This document shows positions 43,110-52,820 of a stretch of 64,000 nt of DNA, one piece after another. A program made the translations under genes and the position numbers. How positions within the stretch are numbered: position 1 is the first letter of the stretch; each line of letters starts with the position of its first letter. The stretch spans positions 62,001 through 126,000 of the forward strand of contig JAWKLG010000018.1 of assembly GCA_041392845.1 (NCBI GenBank). The letters run 5' to 3'. Source of the stretch: JAGQWW01 sp041392845 (lineage in GTDB: Bacteria > Bacteroidota > Bacteroidia > Chitinophagales > Saprospiraceae). Under the pieces are notes generated by a model. The model was not told the origin of the DNA. It ran no database searches and saw nothing but the letters and a program-made list of their open reading frames with translations.

Positions 43110-44801
43110 ATGAAAGATGCTGATGTAATTGTGATTGGTTCGGGTGCAGGAGGTTTAGCTTCTGCGCTATGTCTTGCAAGGGCTGGGAAAAAGGTGATTG
43201 TGCTGGAGCAGCATTATGTACCTGGAGGATGGAGTCATAGTTTTTATGTAGATGGATTCAGGTTTAGTCCTGGCATACATTACATAGGAGCGATGGGTGT
43301 AGGACAGGATGCATCAAGGGTGTACGAGGGTTTGGGAGTTGCCAATCATCTTACCTTTTTTCAACAGAATGAAAAGGCATACGACCATGGAAGAATAGGT
43401 AACAAACGCTTTGATTTCCCGGCAGGTAAGACAAGATTGATTGAGAGTTTGAGAAGTCAATTTCCTCATGAGCATAAGGCAATTAAAAGATATGTAGACC
43501 TGGTTGATTTGGCTCGAAGGGAGCTACAGCATATTCAGGAAGTGGATACCGTTTGGGAGCATATTACCATTCCATATCATACCAGGCACATGGGTAAATA
43601 TGCACTTTTCAGCCTGCAAAGGGTTATCAATTGGCATTTAAAGGATCCTCTGCTCAAGGCATTTTTGAATATCCAATGTGGCAATCACGGACTTTCTCCC
43701 GAACGTTCAAGCTTTATACTGCATGCTGCGATGATGGGGCATTACCTGGATGGAGGGTTTTATCCTGCCGGAGGTGGAGGCGCAATTGTAAAAGCATTTA
43801 CCAAGGAGATAAAAAAGTACAAGGGTGAAATTATTACCAGTGCCAGGGTTGAAAAGATTTTAACCAGTAGGAATGCTAAAGGGGTGAAGGCACATGGGGT
43901 CAGGCTTGCAGATGGAAGGGAATTGTATTCGGACTTGATTGTATCCAATGCAGATCCTGACAAGACCTATTTAGGGATGGTAGAAGAGGATCATTTGGAT
44001 GGTAAAATCAAGAAAAGGCTTTCAAAGACGACTTACAGTGTTGCTTCTCTGAATATGTTTTTGATAGTAAAGAAGGATTTGAGGGAACTGGGTATGGATT
44101 CCGGGAATATCTGGTATGGTGAGCATCAAGATTTGAATGCTATTTACAGGCAACTCCATACTCAGAATCCTACAGAAGGGGATGTTTTTCCAGGGATGTT
44201 TTTGGGAAGTCCAACCTTAAAAGATCCGGTTTCTCAAGATGGGATTCATCATACCATTGAAGCAATCACCTTTGTACCTTATCAGTTTTTTAAAAAGTTT
44301 GAAGATTCGGAAAGTGGTAATCGTCCTGATGCTTATAATCGACTGAAGAAAGTGTTGGCCAAAAAAATGTTAAATACGGTTGAAAAACTGCTTCCGGGCA
44401 TCAAGGATGCTGTAGTAAAATGGGAATTGGGGACTCCACTCACCAATAGTTATTACACGGAAGGTACGGAGGGGAATTGTTACGGAACTGAAAAGGTTAT
44501 GAAGCAATTAGGTCCATTTGCCTACAATGCCAAAACCAGCATTGAAGGATTGTATATGACCGGGTCCAGCACTTTGTCCCATGGTGTTATGGGAGCTACC
44601 AATTCGGGAATCAATACAGCTGCAAGAATATTGGGAGTTAAAAAGCCAAATCAACTGTTAAAAGTTGACCCCAATCAATTTGTAAAAATTATTTCGGCTG
44701 AGCATGAGGATACGTGGCCTGAGTGGGTGTTAAACAAGCAACAACAAAGGGCCAGAAGAGCCGAGTCAAAAATTATATCAACTGTCGAAAAAGGCCAATA
44801 A
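43110..44801 (+). CDS. Phytoene-desaturase/retinol-saturase-like FAD oxidoreductase
   Basis: The 563-aa protein has the dinucleotide-binding fold ADVIVIGSGAGGLASALCLA, then GKKVIVLEQHYVPGGWSHSF, the CrtI-family glycine and PGG pattern. The C-terminal FAD contact is IEGLYMTGSSTLSHGVMGATN. Relatives include all-trans-retinol 13,14-reductases and CrtI/CrtO. It may reduce or desaturate a polyene, or be a carotenoid enzyme. ATG 43110 is chosen over TTG 43101. It is convergent with the halogenase gene and sits at the left rim of the pigment locus, so a role on the polyene chain is inferred only. Confidence 0.85.
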   Translation: MKDADVIVIGSGAGGLASALCLARAGKKVIVLEQHYVPGGWSHSFYVDGFRFSPGIHYIGAMGVGQDASRVYEGLGVANHLTFFQQNEKAYDHGRIGNKRFDFPAGKTRLIESLRSQFPHEHKAIKRYVDLVDLARRELQHIQEVDTVWEHITIPYHTRHMGKYALFSLQRVINWHLKDPLLKAFLNIQCGNHGLSPERSSFILHAAMMGHYLDGGFYPAGGGGAIVKAFTKEIKKYKGEIITSARVEKILTSRNAKGVKAHGVRLADGRELYSDLIVSNADPDKTYLGMVEEDHLDGKIKKRLSKTTYSVASLNMFLIVKKDLRELGMDSGNIWYGEHQDLNAIYRQLHTQNPTEGDVFPGMFLGSPTLKDPVSQDGIHHTIEAITFVPYQFFKKFEDSESGNRPDAYNRLKKVLAKKMLNTVEKLLPGIKDAVVKWELGTPLTNSYYTEGTEGNCYGTEKVMKQLGPFAYNAKTSIEGLYMTGSSTLSHGVMGATNSGINTAARILGVKKPNQLLKVDPNQFVKIISAEHEDTWPEWVLNKQQQRARRAESKIISTVEKGQ

Positions 44802-44802
44802 T

Positions 44803-46041
44803 CTAGCGTGAGCCGATCAAGGTAGAAATCGAATTCAACGCCCTGTCCCTTTTTTCAGTGACAAAAGGGTTGGTCTCGTCCCAGACGTAGCCCGCAAGTA
44901 CGGAACAGATTTTTCGTTTGATATCCTGATTGGCGTCTGCGTGGCTGTAGAAGAATATATCCTGAAGAGCGCCGTCGTACCAAAAGTTGACGTAAGTGCG
45001 GAAAGTTTCTACTCCTTGTTTCATATGCTCTACATATTCTTTTGCCCAGTCCACCTGCTCGCCTGCCAATGCTCTGGTAACCAATTTGGCTCCAATGAGG
45101 CCAGACTCAGTAGCGAAAGTTACACCAGAAGAAAAAACAGGATCAATAAATTCAGAGCTATTGCCGGTAATCACATATCCCGGACCATATAATTGTTTGG
45201 CAGACACTGCATATGCCTGCATCACTTTAGCGTCCAGGCTTACTTCTGCTCCTTTGAAACGGTCTTGAATTTCAGGTACATCAGCAATCATGTTTTGGAG
45301 AAATTCATTGTGGTCCTCTTTTTCATATTCCTGAAAGAATTCAGGATTGCCGACTACTCCAACGGAACTGATTCCATTTGAAAAAGGGATGATCCAAACC
45401 CAAATGTCTTTGCGATGAATAACAAAAGTTATTTTTTCTCCATTGGCACCTTCCGGCCTTTTGGTATCTACAAAATGCCCGAAAACAGCTTTACGTGGAG
45501 GCATTCCTGATGGTTTGTCCAAGCCAAAAAGTCTGGGCAAAACACGGCCATAACCACTTGCGTCAATTATATATTTAGCATTTATTTCTTCTGAACTACC
45601 ATCCAAATACTGCACGGTAGTTGTAGAATTGGTGCCTTCCATCCTGACATCTGTAACAGATGCGTTGTAGCTGATTTTTACACCTCTTTCTTCAACTGCA
45701 TCGGCCAAAACTTTATCAAAATGGTCTCTTGGAACCTGCCAGGTCCAGTTCCATCCTTTTGAATATTTTTCACTAAAATCAAACCAGCATTCTTTACCAT
45801 CTCTAATAAACCTTGCTCCTTTTTTTATCTGGTAATTTTGAGCTTTTAAAACTTCAAGAAGCCCTACTTCCTCAAAATGTTCCATACATCGGGGCAACAG
45901 ACTTTCTCCGATTACAAACCTTGGAAATTGTTGTTTTTCGACTATTCTACAGGAAATACCTCTTTGTTGTAGGGCAGCGGCTGCCACTGTGCCGGAAGGT
46001 CCGGCGCCTATCACCAAAACATCAACAGCATCTTTTTTCAT
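44803..46041 (-). CDS. Flavin-dependent halogenase-like monooxygenase
   Basis: The 412-aa protein has the FAD fold VLVIGAGPSGTVAAAALQQR (residues 8-27), the GESLLPRC segment and the halogenase signature WVWIIP (214-219, WxWxIP). Lys73/Lys74 in QIKKGARF lie about where phenol halogenases carry the lysine that forms the halogenating species. Some flexirubins are chlorinated on the aromatic ring, so ring chlorination is a plausible role. A hydroxylase role is the alternative. Its start overlaps the stop of the upstream ligase by four bases (ATGA-type), so the two are translationally coupled. Confidence 0.85.
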   Translation of the reverse strand: MKKDAVDVLVIGAGPSGTVAAAALQQRGISCRIVEKQQFPRFVIGESLLPRCMEHFEEVGLLEVLKAQNYQIKKGARFIRDGKECWFDFSEKYSKGWNWTWQVPRDHFDKVLADAVEERGVKISYNASVTDVRMEGTNSTTTVQYLDGSSEEINAKYIIDASGYGRVLPRLFGLDKPSGMPPRKAVFGHFVDTKRPEGANGEKITFVIHRKDIWVWIIPFSNGISSVGVVGNPEFFQEYEKEDHNEFLQNMIADVPEIQDRFKGAEVSLDAKVMQAYAVSAKQLYGPGYVITGNSSEFIDPVFSSGVTFATESGLIGAKLVTRALAGEQVDWAKEYVEHMKQGVETFRTYVNFWYDGALQDIFFYSHADANQDIKRKICSVLAGYVWDETNPFVTEKRDRALNSISTLIGSR

Positions 46042-47339
46042 TGGTAGGCTTTTTTACGTTTGTCTATTAGTTGTAAAGGTTTTCTGGAAAGCGGAGGAAA
46101 CTTCTTTTTCATCACCATTTCCAGGCTGGTAAAGTTAATTTTTGGAACCACGCGAATTCTGTTTCTGAAGGCGTCTTTGATTTCCGATACAAATTTATCA
46201 GAAGTATTGTTTGCTGCCAAATCAACTTGTACCTGTTCGGCGCCTTGTTCGTCAGTTTCGACTGTAACTATATATTCCAGGACATTATCCAGGCTATTTA
46301 ATACTTCAAAAATAGCCTGAGGATACAAGGTGGTCCCTTTTAATTTTATCATTTGTTGTTTCCTGGCTAATATTGGTCCCAGACGCATTGTTGTACGACC
46401 GCATTTACATGGTTCGTAGTAAGCTCTGCATAGATCTCCGGTTTTGAATCGGATTAATGGCATGGCTTCCATACCTAATGTTGTAATAACTATTTCGCCA
46501 ATTTCGCCTGGATGTACCGGTTCGTTGTTATCGTCCAATAATTCAACTATGAGTAGTTCAGGATGATGGTGTCCGCCGTTTCCTTCAATGCATTCAGTGA
46601 AAGAAGTGCCCATTTCAGTGGATGCGTAGGTTGAATACAATTCAACGGGCCAGCGTTCTTTGATTTTTCTGCCGATTACATTGAGTTCGAGGTCTTCTCC
46701 TCTGATGGGTTCTCCAATGCAAACGATTGATTTGATTCCGGAATCTTGTAAAGAAATGTTGTTATTATTGGCAAAATCAATGAGCTTGTTGATGAAAGAA
46801 GGAACTGCAACCAGGATTGTGGGTTTCATCCGCTGGATCGTGTCCCACTGAAAGCCCGGACTTCCGACTCCCGCTCTTACCACTCCCGCTCCTATTTTTC
46901 TAACACCTAAAAAATAGGCCATCCCTGCCATGAATCTTTTGTCGAGCGTGACCATGAGTTGGTAAATGTCGTTTTTTCTTCCACCTGCACAGGTGAGGGA
47001 TAAAAATTCATTGTATGCCAGTCGTTGTAAATCCTCTTCTGTCATTCCAAAGGTGACCGGATCGCCTAAGGTGCCGGAGGTAGTTATGTAATCGACTATT
47101 TCGGTATTGGGTACACAGAAAAAATCCTGGTTGAAATGATGCAGATCGTCCTTCGTGGTTGGCGGAATTATTTGGAGATCTTCAAAGGAATGGATGTTGT
47201 CTGGGTTGATATTGAATTTCCTGAAAAGCCTTTGGTAAAAAGTGGATTGTTTATTTACGTAAGACAGGGTACTTCGAAGCTGTTGCTCCTGGTACTTTTT
47301 GATTTCTTCGGGCTTAGCTTTTTCAATTTCGGGAATCAT
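46038..47339 (-). CDS. PaaK-like adenylate-forming ligase (probable coumarate activation)
   Basis: The 433-aa protein is of the phenylacetate-CoA ligase type: TTSGTLGDPVTFGMTEED (P-loop, about residues 87-104), YSTYASTEMGTSFTECIEGN (A5 region), GEIGEIVITTLGMEAMPLIR and RFKTGDLCRAYYEPCKCGRT, with IKLKGTTLYPQAIFEVL in the C-terminal domain. Given the adjacent tyrosine ammonia-lyase it probably activates 4-coumarate and loads it on CoA or a carrier protein. It is cotranscribed with the halogenase gene, with a promoter box at 47424-47431. Confidence 0.88.
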   Translation of the reverse strand: MIPEIEKAKPEEIKKYQEQQLRSTLSYVNKQSTFYQRLFRKFNINPDNIHSFEDLQIIPPTTKDDLHHFNQDFFCVPNTEIVDYITTSGTLGDPVTFGMTEEDLQRLAYNEFLSLTCAGGRKNDIYQLMVTLDKRFMAGMAYFLGVRKIGAGVVRAGVGSPGFQWDTIQRMKPTILVAVPSFINKLIDFANNNNISLQDSGIKSIVCIGEPIRGEDLELNVIGRKIKERWPVELYSTYASTEMGTSFTECIEGNGGHHHPELLIVELLDDNNEPVHPGEIGEIVITTLGMEAMPLIRFKTGDLCRAYYEPCKCGRTTMRLGPILARKQQMIKLKGTTLYPQAIFEVLNSLDNVLEYIVTVETDEQGAEQVQVDLAANNTSDKFVSEIKDAFRNRIRVVPKINFTSLEMVMKKKFPPLSRKPLQLIDKRKKAYQ

Positions 47340-47423
47340 CTTTATCCTATCCTAAACAGTTTGAAATTCTTAATTTTTATATCAATTATAAAATTAAGAA
47401 TAAAAAAAGGCCCAATGCCGGTA

Positions 47424-47431
47424 CAAAAATA
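47424..47431 (-). promoter_or_regulatory. -7 promoter element TATTTTTG of the ligase-halogenase pair
   Basis: TATTTTTG on the minus strand is an exact TAnnTTTG match, about 85 bases before the ligase ATG at 47339. No clear -33 TTTG was found. Confidence 0.4.
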
Positions 47432-47472
47432 AGGTAAGGAAAATTGAAAATGCTATCAGTTTCTTATGATTT

Positions 47473-49146
47473 TTATTTTTCTGATAATTCCAGATCCTTT
47501 ACAAGGCGAAGGGAGTCTCTGGTCCATGGAAATTTTTTATTCAACCCTTCTTTAAAAAGTTCTTTCGCTTTTTCATGCTCATTTTTAGAAAGATAATATT
47601 CTCCTCCAATGGCATAAGCAAGGTGCAATTGTGGGTTTAATTCAATTAGAGAATCAATAGTGGCATTTTTCAATACGGTAGCAGTTCCCGTTGCATTTTC
47701 TATTTTTTTTGCCAGCTTGCGGTAAACCAAAAAGTCCTTGTATGCGCTTGTGTAAACAAGGCTGTCGGGGTCCAGCGTTTCCTCCGTATTGCAAAGAGGA
47801 GCTTTTGTTTTGTATTTCGAATTAAAGATCTCATTGAGGTCATAGGCTACAAATTGTGCGCATTGGTCAGGATTGGCAGCGACCCACATTTTTCTTTCTC
47901 CAGGTTTTAAAATAATGGAATGGTGCGCATACATCTGGTTGACTGCCATTTCGCTACCCATGCCAATATTTTCATCACCTACCCCTTTTGTATCTCTTAA
48001 AGTTTTGGCCAAATTTTGTAAAGAAAGTGGTTTGTTTTTTTGAAATAATTCATTGATTCTGTTGAATCTATGAAGGGTTGAGGTGTTCTTTAAAGCAGCT
48101 AAATTTTCTTCTGAATTTTTTAAAAAATCACTTTGAAAATGGTTGCTTAATGCAAGGAAGTCTTTTTCATTATTGTAAAAAATGGTGGTGTCGGGTGTTT
48201 TCTCTATGAGACAAATTTTGTTTTCATCGCCCGAACCAATTAAAAATAATTCAGACACAAAGGTTGTGTAGGACTTTGAAATCTCTTTTGCTTCTTCAAT
48301 ATTAGAAGCGTATTGAAGGATTTTTCTAGCCAAAATTGCAACCGGAGTATTGATGTCCGTAGGAATTCCTGATGGTGCAGCGTTTAAAGTTACTGTCAAA
48401 CCTTTCAGATTCATCCCTGAAACCGAACCTGCAAATCCGGGCCATGTTACCATTCCGAAAGGAATTCCTTCTTCCGGCCTCATAAAAAGGATGATTTTGT
48501 TTTTAGCAAATTCATCTCCTACATAAAAATCAAAATTCCTTCCCAATATTAGATTGGAATCTACGCTGTTTTCGTTCCAGGCTGCCAGGGCTGAACATCC
48601 TGCTACCAGTCCCATGTTTTGAAGGGCATGACCTATGTCGTGTGCTGCATGGTAATTGAGTTTTCGATGAAATTTGGGACCGATGTAATCGTATTCATCA
48701 GCCGCGAAATGACTAAGGCCATATATCTCTTCCAGGTATTCTTCAGGAACGTATTTGGGGAGATCTTTATCAAACCAGGCTACAAACAATTTTAAAAAAT
48801 ACTGATAAATAGGGTTGGGAACCTTTTTGTCAACATTGGAAACGAAGCCGAATTCCTGGTAATCCAGAATTTCTTTTGTCATCATTCCACTGGCAACTCC
48901 TCTTTCGAAAGGTTTGCCTTCGAGGTACATATCCCAAAGCCCATATTGATTTTTTGAAAGGAAATTATTTTTAACCTGATAAGTACTGTCGTTGATGATT
49001 TTCCTTTCCCATTTTAAGGCAGATTTGTCCTCAATTTTTGGAGGATCTGCTTCCACCCATTTCAGAAAAATCCATAAGCCTAAAACCAGAAACAGGATTA
49101 AGAGAAAAATGTAAAACATCCATTTTTTCAAGCCTTTCAAATTCAT
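47473..49146 (-). CDS. Membrane-anchored C45-type acyltransferase/hydrolase-like protein
   Basis: A single N-terminal transmembrane helix (residues 9-29) anchors the 557-aa protein; the rest probably faces the periplasm. The Ntn-hydrolase core starts at GLVAGCSALAAWNENS: Cys184 would be the nucleophile exposed by self-cleavage after Gly183, as in acyl-CoA:6-aminopenicillanate acyltransferases. LILGRNFDFYVGDEF and TVTLNAAPSGIP follow the family pattern. Residues after about 500 look TPR-like. In a pigment locus it could form or cleave the ester or amide that ties the polyene to its partner. That role is inferred. It diverges from the lyase gene. Confidence 0.8.
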   Translation of the reverse strand: MNLKGLKKWMFYIFLLILFLVLGLWIFLKWVEADPPKIEDKSALKWERKIINDSTYQVKNNFLSKNQYGLWDMYLEGKPFERGVASGMMTKEILDYQEFGFVSNVDKKVPNPIYQYFLKLFVAWFDKDLPKYVPEEYLEEIYGLSHFAADEYDYIGPKFHRKLNYHAAHDIGHALQNMGLVAGCSALAAWNENSVDSNLILGRNFDFYVGDEFAKNKIILFMRPEEGIPFGMVTWPGFAGSVSGMNLKGLTVTLNAAPSGIPTDINTPVAILARKILQYASNIEEAKEISKSYTTFVSELFLIGSGDENKICLIEKTPDTTIFYNNEKDFLALSNHFQSDFLKNSEENLAALKNTSTLHRFNRINELFQKNKPLSLQNLAKTLRDTKGVGDENIGMGSEMAVNQMYAHHSIILKPGERKMWVAANPDQCAQFVAYDLNEIFNSKYKTKAPLCNTEETLDPDSLVYTSAYKDFLVYRKLAKKIENATGTATVLKNATIDSLIELNPQLHLAYAIGGEYYLSKNEHEKAKELFKEGLNKKFPWTRDSLRLVKDLELSEK

Positions 49147-49161
49147 CCATTTAGATTATCA

Positions 49162-49191
49162 ATTGACAGGATAGGTTTTCTTTTATATTTG
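49162..49191 (+). promoter_or_regulatory. Promoter of the ammonia-lyase gene
   Basis: ATTG (49162-49165), 18 bases and TATATTTG (49184-49191) fit the -33/-7 pattern, with a perfect -7 box. The start of transcription would fall near 49197, giving a short leader before the TTG codon at 49221. Confidence 0.6.
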
Positions 49192-49220
49192 CTGCCAAAT
49201 TTTTCAACCCTACCATCCTT

Positions 49221-50798
49221 TTGATTGCAGGACGAATAACACCAAAATTTGTGGAAAAGATTTCAATAGGGAAAGGTTTAATAGAATTAACTGCTTTTTG
49301 CAAAGTGCTGGACCAAGAGAACACAGAAGTAGTATTGGATCCTGGTGCCCTTCAAAAAGTTGAACGCAGTCACGAATTTCTGAAAGAATTTGCCAGGGAC
49401 AAAGTTATTTATGGTGTAAATACAGGATTTGGTCCCATGGCTCAGTTTATCATACCTGCCGATAAGGGTAAGGAGCTTCAATATAATTTAATCAGAAGCC
49501 ACACTACCGGCATGGGTGAAATTATTCCTGAAAGGTATTCAAGAGCAGTGTTGATTGCAAGATTGACCACTTTGATGTTGGGTCGGTCCGGCATACATCC
49601 CAGTGTGCCTGCCTTGATAAAAAGTTTGATTGAAAAAGAAATATACCCTTGTATTCCAGAACATGGAAGCGTTGGAGCTAGTGGAGATTTGGTTCAGCTT
49701 GCCCATGTTGCCAGCGTTTTGATTGGGGAATGGAAGGTTTGGTACAAAGGTGAAATTTGTGAAACTGCAGAAGTTTTTAAAAAAGAAGGACTACAGCCGA
49801 TAGAGATGCACCTTCGGGAGGGCCTGGCTCTCATCAATGGAACTTCGGCCATGACCGGAATCGGCATGGTGAATATTTTAGAGGCTAAGAAACTGGTTCA
49901 ATGGAGCATGATGGCTTCTGCATTGCTCAATGAATTATTTGAAGCTTATGATGACCATTTTTCAGAATCACTGAACGGAGCAAAACTTCACCCCGGCCAA
50001 AATAAAATTGCTAAAAACATTAGGGGTATTCTCGCTGATAGTCATCTAATAAGAAGCAGGCATGGCCATTTGTATAAAGAAAAGGCCAAAGAAGGAGTAG
50101 CTAAAGAGAAAATTCAGGAGTATTATTCTTTGAGATGTATTCCTCAGGTTTTAGGGCCTGTTTTAGATACCATAGAAAGAGCGGAGGAAGTCTTGGTTCA
50201 TGAAATGAATTCTGCGAATGACAATCCGCTTGTATTTGAAGAGGAAGGGAATGTTTATCATGGAGGGAATTTCCATGGAGATTATGTGGCATTGGAGATG
50301 GATAAGCTAAAAGTAGCTATCACGAAATTGTCAATGTTGGCTGAGCGTCAGTTGAATTTTCTTTTAAATGACAAACTCAATAATAAATTGCCACCATTCG
50401 TCAATCTTGGTACATTGGGTTTGAATTTTGGCATGCAAGGGGCTCAGTTTACGGCCACTTCAACGGTTGCTGAGAACCAGACGCTTTCTTTTCCGATGTA
50501 TGTTCACAGTATTCCTAATAACAATGACAATCAGGATATTGTGAGTATGGGAAGCAATGCAGCCTTGTTGGCCAGGAAGGTGATTGACAATTCTTTTCAG
50601 GTTTTGGCAATAGAATGGGTGACCATTTTGCAAGCCATTGACTACTTGAAAATACAGGACAAACTGTCGTCAGTGTCACGGCAGGTGTTCTTTGATTTAA
50701 GGGCAATAGTGCCTATATTTGAGCGAGATTCTTCCCTTGCAGAGTCCTTACAAAATGTCAGGGATTTTATACAGAACAGCGAGAGCAATTATTGTTGA
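49221..50798 (+). CDS. Tyrosine ammonia-lyase (aromatic amino acid lyase)
   Basis: The enzyme deaminates tyrosine to 4-coumarate, the aryl starter of flexirubins. The 525-aa protein has the MIO-forming Ala153-Ser154-Gly155 in GSVGASGDLVQLAHVA, the active-site Tyr64 in IYGVNTGFG, and NSANDNPLVFEEEGNVYHGG and IPNNNDNQDIVSMG. The substrate-pocket string NLIRSHTTGMG is close to the characterised Flavobacterium johnsoniae tyrosine lyase and not to plain histidine lyases. The start is TTG 49221: no in-frame ATG exists between the upstream stop and the conserved core, and the promoter fits. fabG follows 33 bases later. Confidence 0.9.
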   Translation: MIAGRITPKFVEKISIGKGLIELTAFCKVLDQENTEVVLDPGALQKVERSHEFLKEFARDKVIYGVNTGFGPMAQFIIPADKGKELQYNLIRSHTTGMGEIIPERYSRAVLIARLTTLMLGRSGIHPSVPALIKSLIEKEIYPCIPEHGSVGASGDLVQLAHVASVLIGEWKVWYKGEICETAEVFKKEGLQPIEMHLREGLALINGTSAMTGIGMVNILEAKKLVQWSMMASALLNELFEAYDDHFSESLNGAKLHPGQNKIAKNIRGILADSHLIRSRHGHLYKEKAKEGVAKEKIQEYYSLRCIPQVLGPVLDTIERAEEVLVHEMNSANDNPLVFEEEGNVYHGGNFHGDYVALEMDKLKVAITKLSMLAERQLNFLLNDKLNNKLPPFVNLGTLGLNFGMQGAQFTATSTVAENQTLSFPMYVHSIPNNNDNQDIVSMGSNAALLARKVIDNSFQVLAIEWVTILQAIDYLKIQDKLSSVSRQVFFDLRAIVPIFERDSSLAESLQNVRDFIQNSESNYC

Positions 50799-50831
50799 AA
50801 AAGGTTTTTCTACACCTAGAGCGCAAAACAT

Positions 50832-51560
50832 ATGAAATATGCATTGGTGACCGGAGGGTCAAGGGGAATCGGAAGAGCAGTTAGTTTGGAGTTGAGTAAA
50901 CTTGGATATCATATTTTAATAAATTACCATTCAAATGAAGCGGCTGCACAAGAGGCGAAAGAGGAGATAGAAACACAGGGAGGTGCCGCAACATTATTAC
51001 CCTTTGATGTGTCTAATAAAGAACAGGTGCAAAGTGTTTTGCAATCCTGGCTGGTTGCTGAACCCGGCAGATGTGTTGAGGTGCTTGTGAATAATGCAGG
51101 TATCAGAAAAGACAATTTGATGGTCTGGATGGAAGATGCAGATTGGGAAAGTATTCTGGATATTCACCTGGGAGGTTTCTTTTATGTTACAAGAACGCTC
51201 CTAAAAAACATGGTGAAAAATAAATTCGGAAGAATCATCAATGTAGTATCGCTATCCGGATTGAAGGGAGTGGCCGGACAAACCAATTATTCTGCAGCCA
51301 AGGCTGGAATAATCGGAGCTTCAAAAGCGCTGGCTCAGGAAATTGCAAGAAAAAACATCACTGTTAATTGTGTGGCACCCGGATTTATAGCAACTGATAT
51401 GACCTCAGATATGAATGAAGCAGATTTGAAAGGTGCGATTCCCATGCGAAGGTTTGGGAAACCTGAAGAAGTTGCTTCGGTTGTAGGATTTTTGGCCGGC
51501 AGAGGTTCTTCCTACATTACCGGTGAGGTGATTTCAGTGAATGGTGGTTTGTATAGTTAA
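50832..51560 (+). CDS. 3-oxoacyl-ACP reductase (FabG-type)
   Basis: This NADPH short-chain dehydrogenase reduces 3-ketoacyl chains during polyene extension. The 242-aa protein has TGGSRGIGRAV (7-17), NNAG (87-90) and the catalytic Ser140, Tyr153 and Lys157 in NVVSLSG and NYSAAKAG. The ending ITGEVISVNGGLY is typical. It follows the lyase gene and precedes a ketosynthase gene by 21 bases, so it belongs to the pigment operon. Confidence 0.92.
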   Translation: MKYALVTGGSRGIGRAVSLELSKLGYHILINYHSNEAAAQEAKEEIETQGGAATLLPFDVSNKEQVQSVLQSWLVAEPGRCVEVLVNNAGIRKDNLMVWMEDADWESILDIHLGGFFYVTRTLLKNMVKNKFGRIINVVSLSGLKGVAGQTNYSAAKAGIIGASKALAQEIARKNITVNCVAPGFIATDMTSDMNEADLKGAIPMRRFGKPEEVASVVGFLAGRGSSYITGEVISVNGGLYS

Positions 51561-51581
51561 TTGCCCAAAAGACGAAATTAT

Positions 51582-52805
51582 ATGCATAGAGTGGTCATTA
51601 CCGGGATGGGAATTTATTCTTGTATCGGAAAAAATCTGGATGAAGTTCGCGATTCTCTCAAACTGGGGAAGTCGGGTATCATACTGGATCAGGACCGCAA
51701 GGATTTTGGTTTCAGATCAGGCCTTACCGGGATGGTAGAATTTCCTGATTTGAAAAGTATGTTGAAGCGCAGGGACAGAGCCGGTCTGGCTGAAGAAGCT
51801 GCTTACGCTTTTATGTCAACAGAAGAGTGTTTTAAAAATGCAGGCATTGATCTGGATTTTCTGGACGAACATGAGGTGGGGATTATTTTTGGAAATGACA
51901 GCTCCGCAAAAGCTGTTATTGAAGCAACAGATATTCTAAGAGAAAAAAATGATACTACCCTGATTGGTTCCGGTTCGATTTTTCAATCGATGAATTCGAC
52001 CGTAACCATGAACCTGTCCACCATTTATAAACTCAAAGGAATCAATTTTACTGTTTCTGCAGCTTGTGCCAGTGGATCTCATTCCATCGGACTTGCGTAT
52101 ATGATGATTAAATATGGTTGGCAGGACAGGATACTTTGTGGAGGAGCACAGGAAATCAATAAATACTCCATGGGGAGTTTTGATGGATTGAGTGCTTTTT
52201 CCATTAGAGAAGATGAGCCGACCAAGGCTTCAAGACCCTTTGATAAAGATAGAGACGGATTGGTTCCCAGTGGAGGAGCAGCATCTTTGATGTTGGAAAG
52301 TTATGAGGCTGCGGTTGCAAGAGGCGCGACTATATTGGGCGAGGTGATAGGATATGGATTTTCATCTAACGGAAAACATATTTCGCAACCCAGTGTTGAC
52401 GGTCCCGTACGCTCTTTGGAGTTGTCTTTGAAAGATGCAAATGTTAAAGCGTCTGAAATTGATTATATTAATGCGCATGCGACTTCGACTCCAATTGGAG
52501 ACATGAGTGAAGCGGAAGCTATAAATGAGGTTTTTGGAGATTCCAAGCCTCCTGTTAGTTCTACCAAGTCCATGACCGGGCATGAATGCTGGATGGCAGG
52601 TGCGAGTGAAGTAGTTTATAGTATGTTGATGATGCAGGACGGATTTGTAGCACCCAATATCAATTTTGAGAATCCTGATGAGGCTTCTGCAAAACTAAAT
52701 TTAGCTACAAAGACAATGGATCATAATATTGATATATTTTTGTCCAACTCTTTTGGATTTGGTGGTACCAATTCCTCACTGGTTGTGAAGAGATTTAAAA
52801 AATAG
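51582..52805 (+). CDS. Beta-ketoacyl-ACP synthase (aryl polyene KS)
   Basis: The 407-aa thiolase-fold protein carries a full catalytic set: Cys162 in SAACASGSHSIG, His299 in INAHATSTPIGD, Lys329 and His334 in STKSMTGHECWMAGA. It should condense malonyl-ACP with the growing aryl polyene. The motif GHECWMAGA differs from FabF (GHLLGAAG), fitting a specialised KS. ATG 51582 is chosen over the longer TTG frame from 51561 because MHRVVITGMG is the family start. It lies directly downstream of fabG. Confidence 0.93.
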   Translation: MHRVVITGMGIYSCIGKNLDEVRDSLKLGKSGIILDQDRKDFGFRSGLTGMVEFPDLKSMLKRRDRAGLAEEAAYAFMSTEECFKNAGIDLDFLDEHEVGIIFGNDSSAKAVIEATDILREKNDTTLIGSGSIFQSMNSTVTMNLSTIYKLKGINFTVSAACASGSHSIGLAYMMIKYGWQDRILCGGAQEINKYSMGSFDGLSAFSIREDEPTKASRPFDKDRDGLVPSGGAASLMLESYEAAVARGATILGEVIGYGFSSNGKHISQPSVDGPVRSLELSLKDANVKASEIDYINAHATSTPIGDMSEAEAINEVFGDSKPPVSSTKSMTGHECWMAGASEVVYSMLMMQDGFVAPNINFENPDEASAKLNLATKTMDHNIDIFLSNSFGFGGTNSSLVVKRFKK

Positions 52806-52820
52806 AATAAAAATTTTGCC

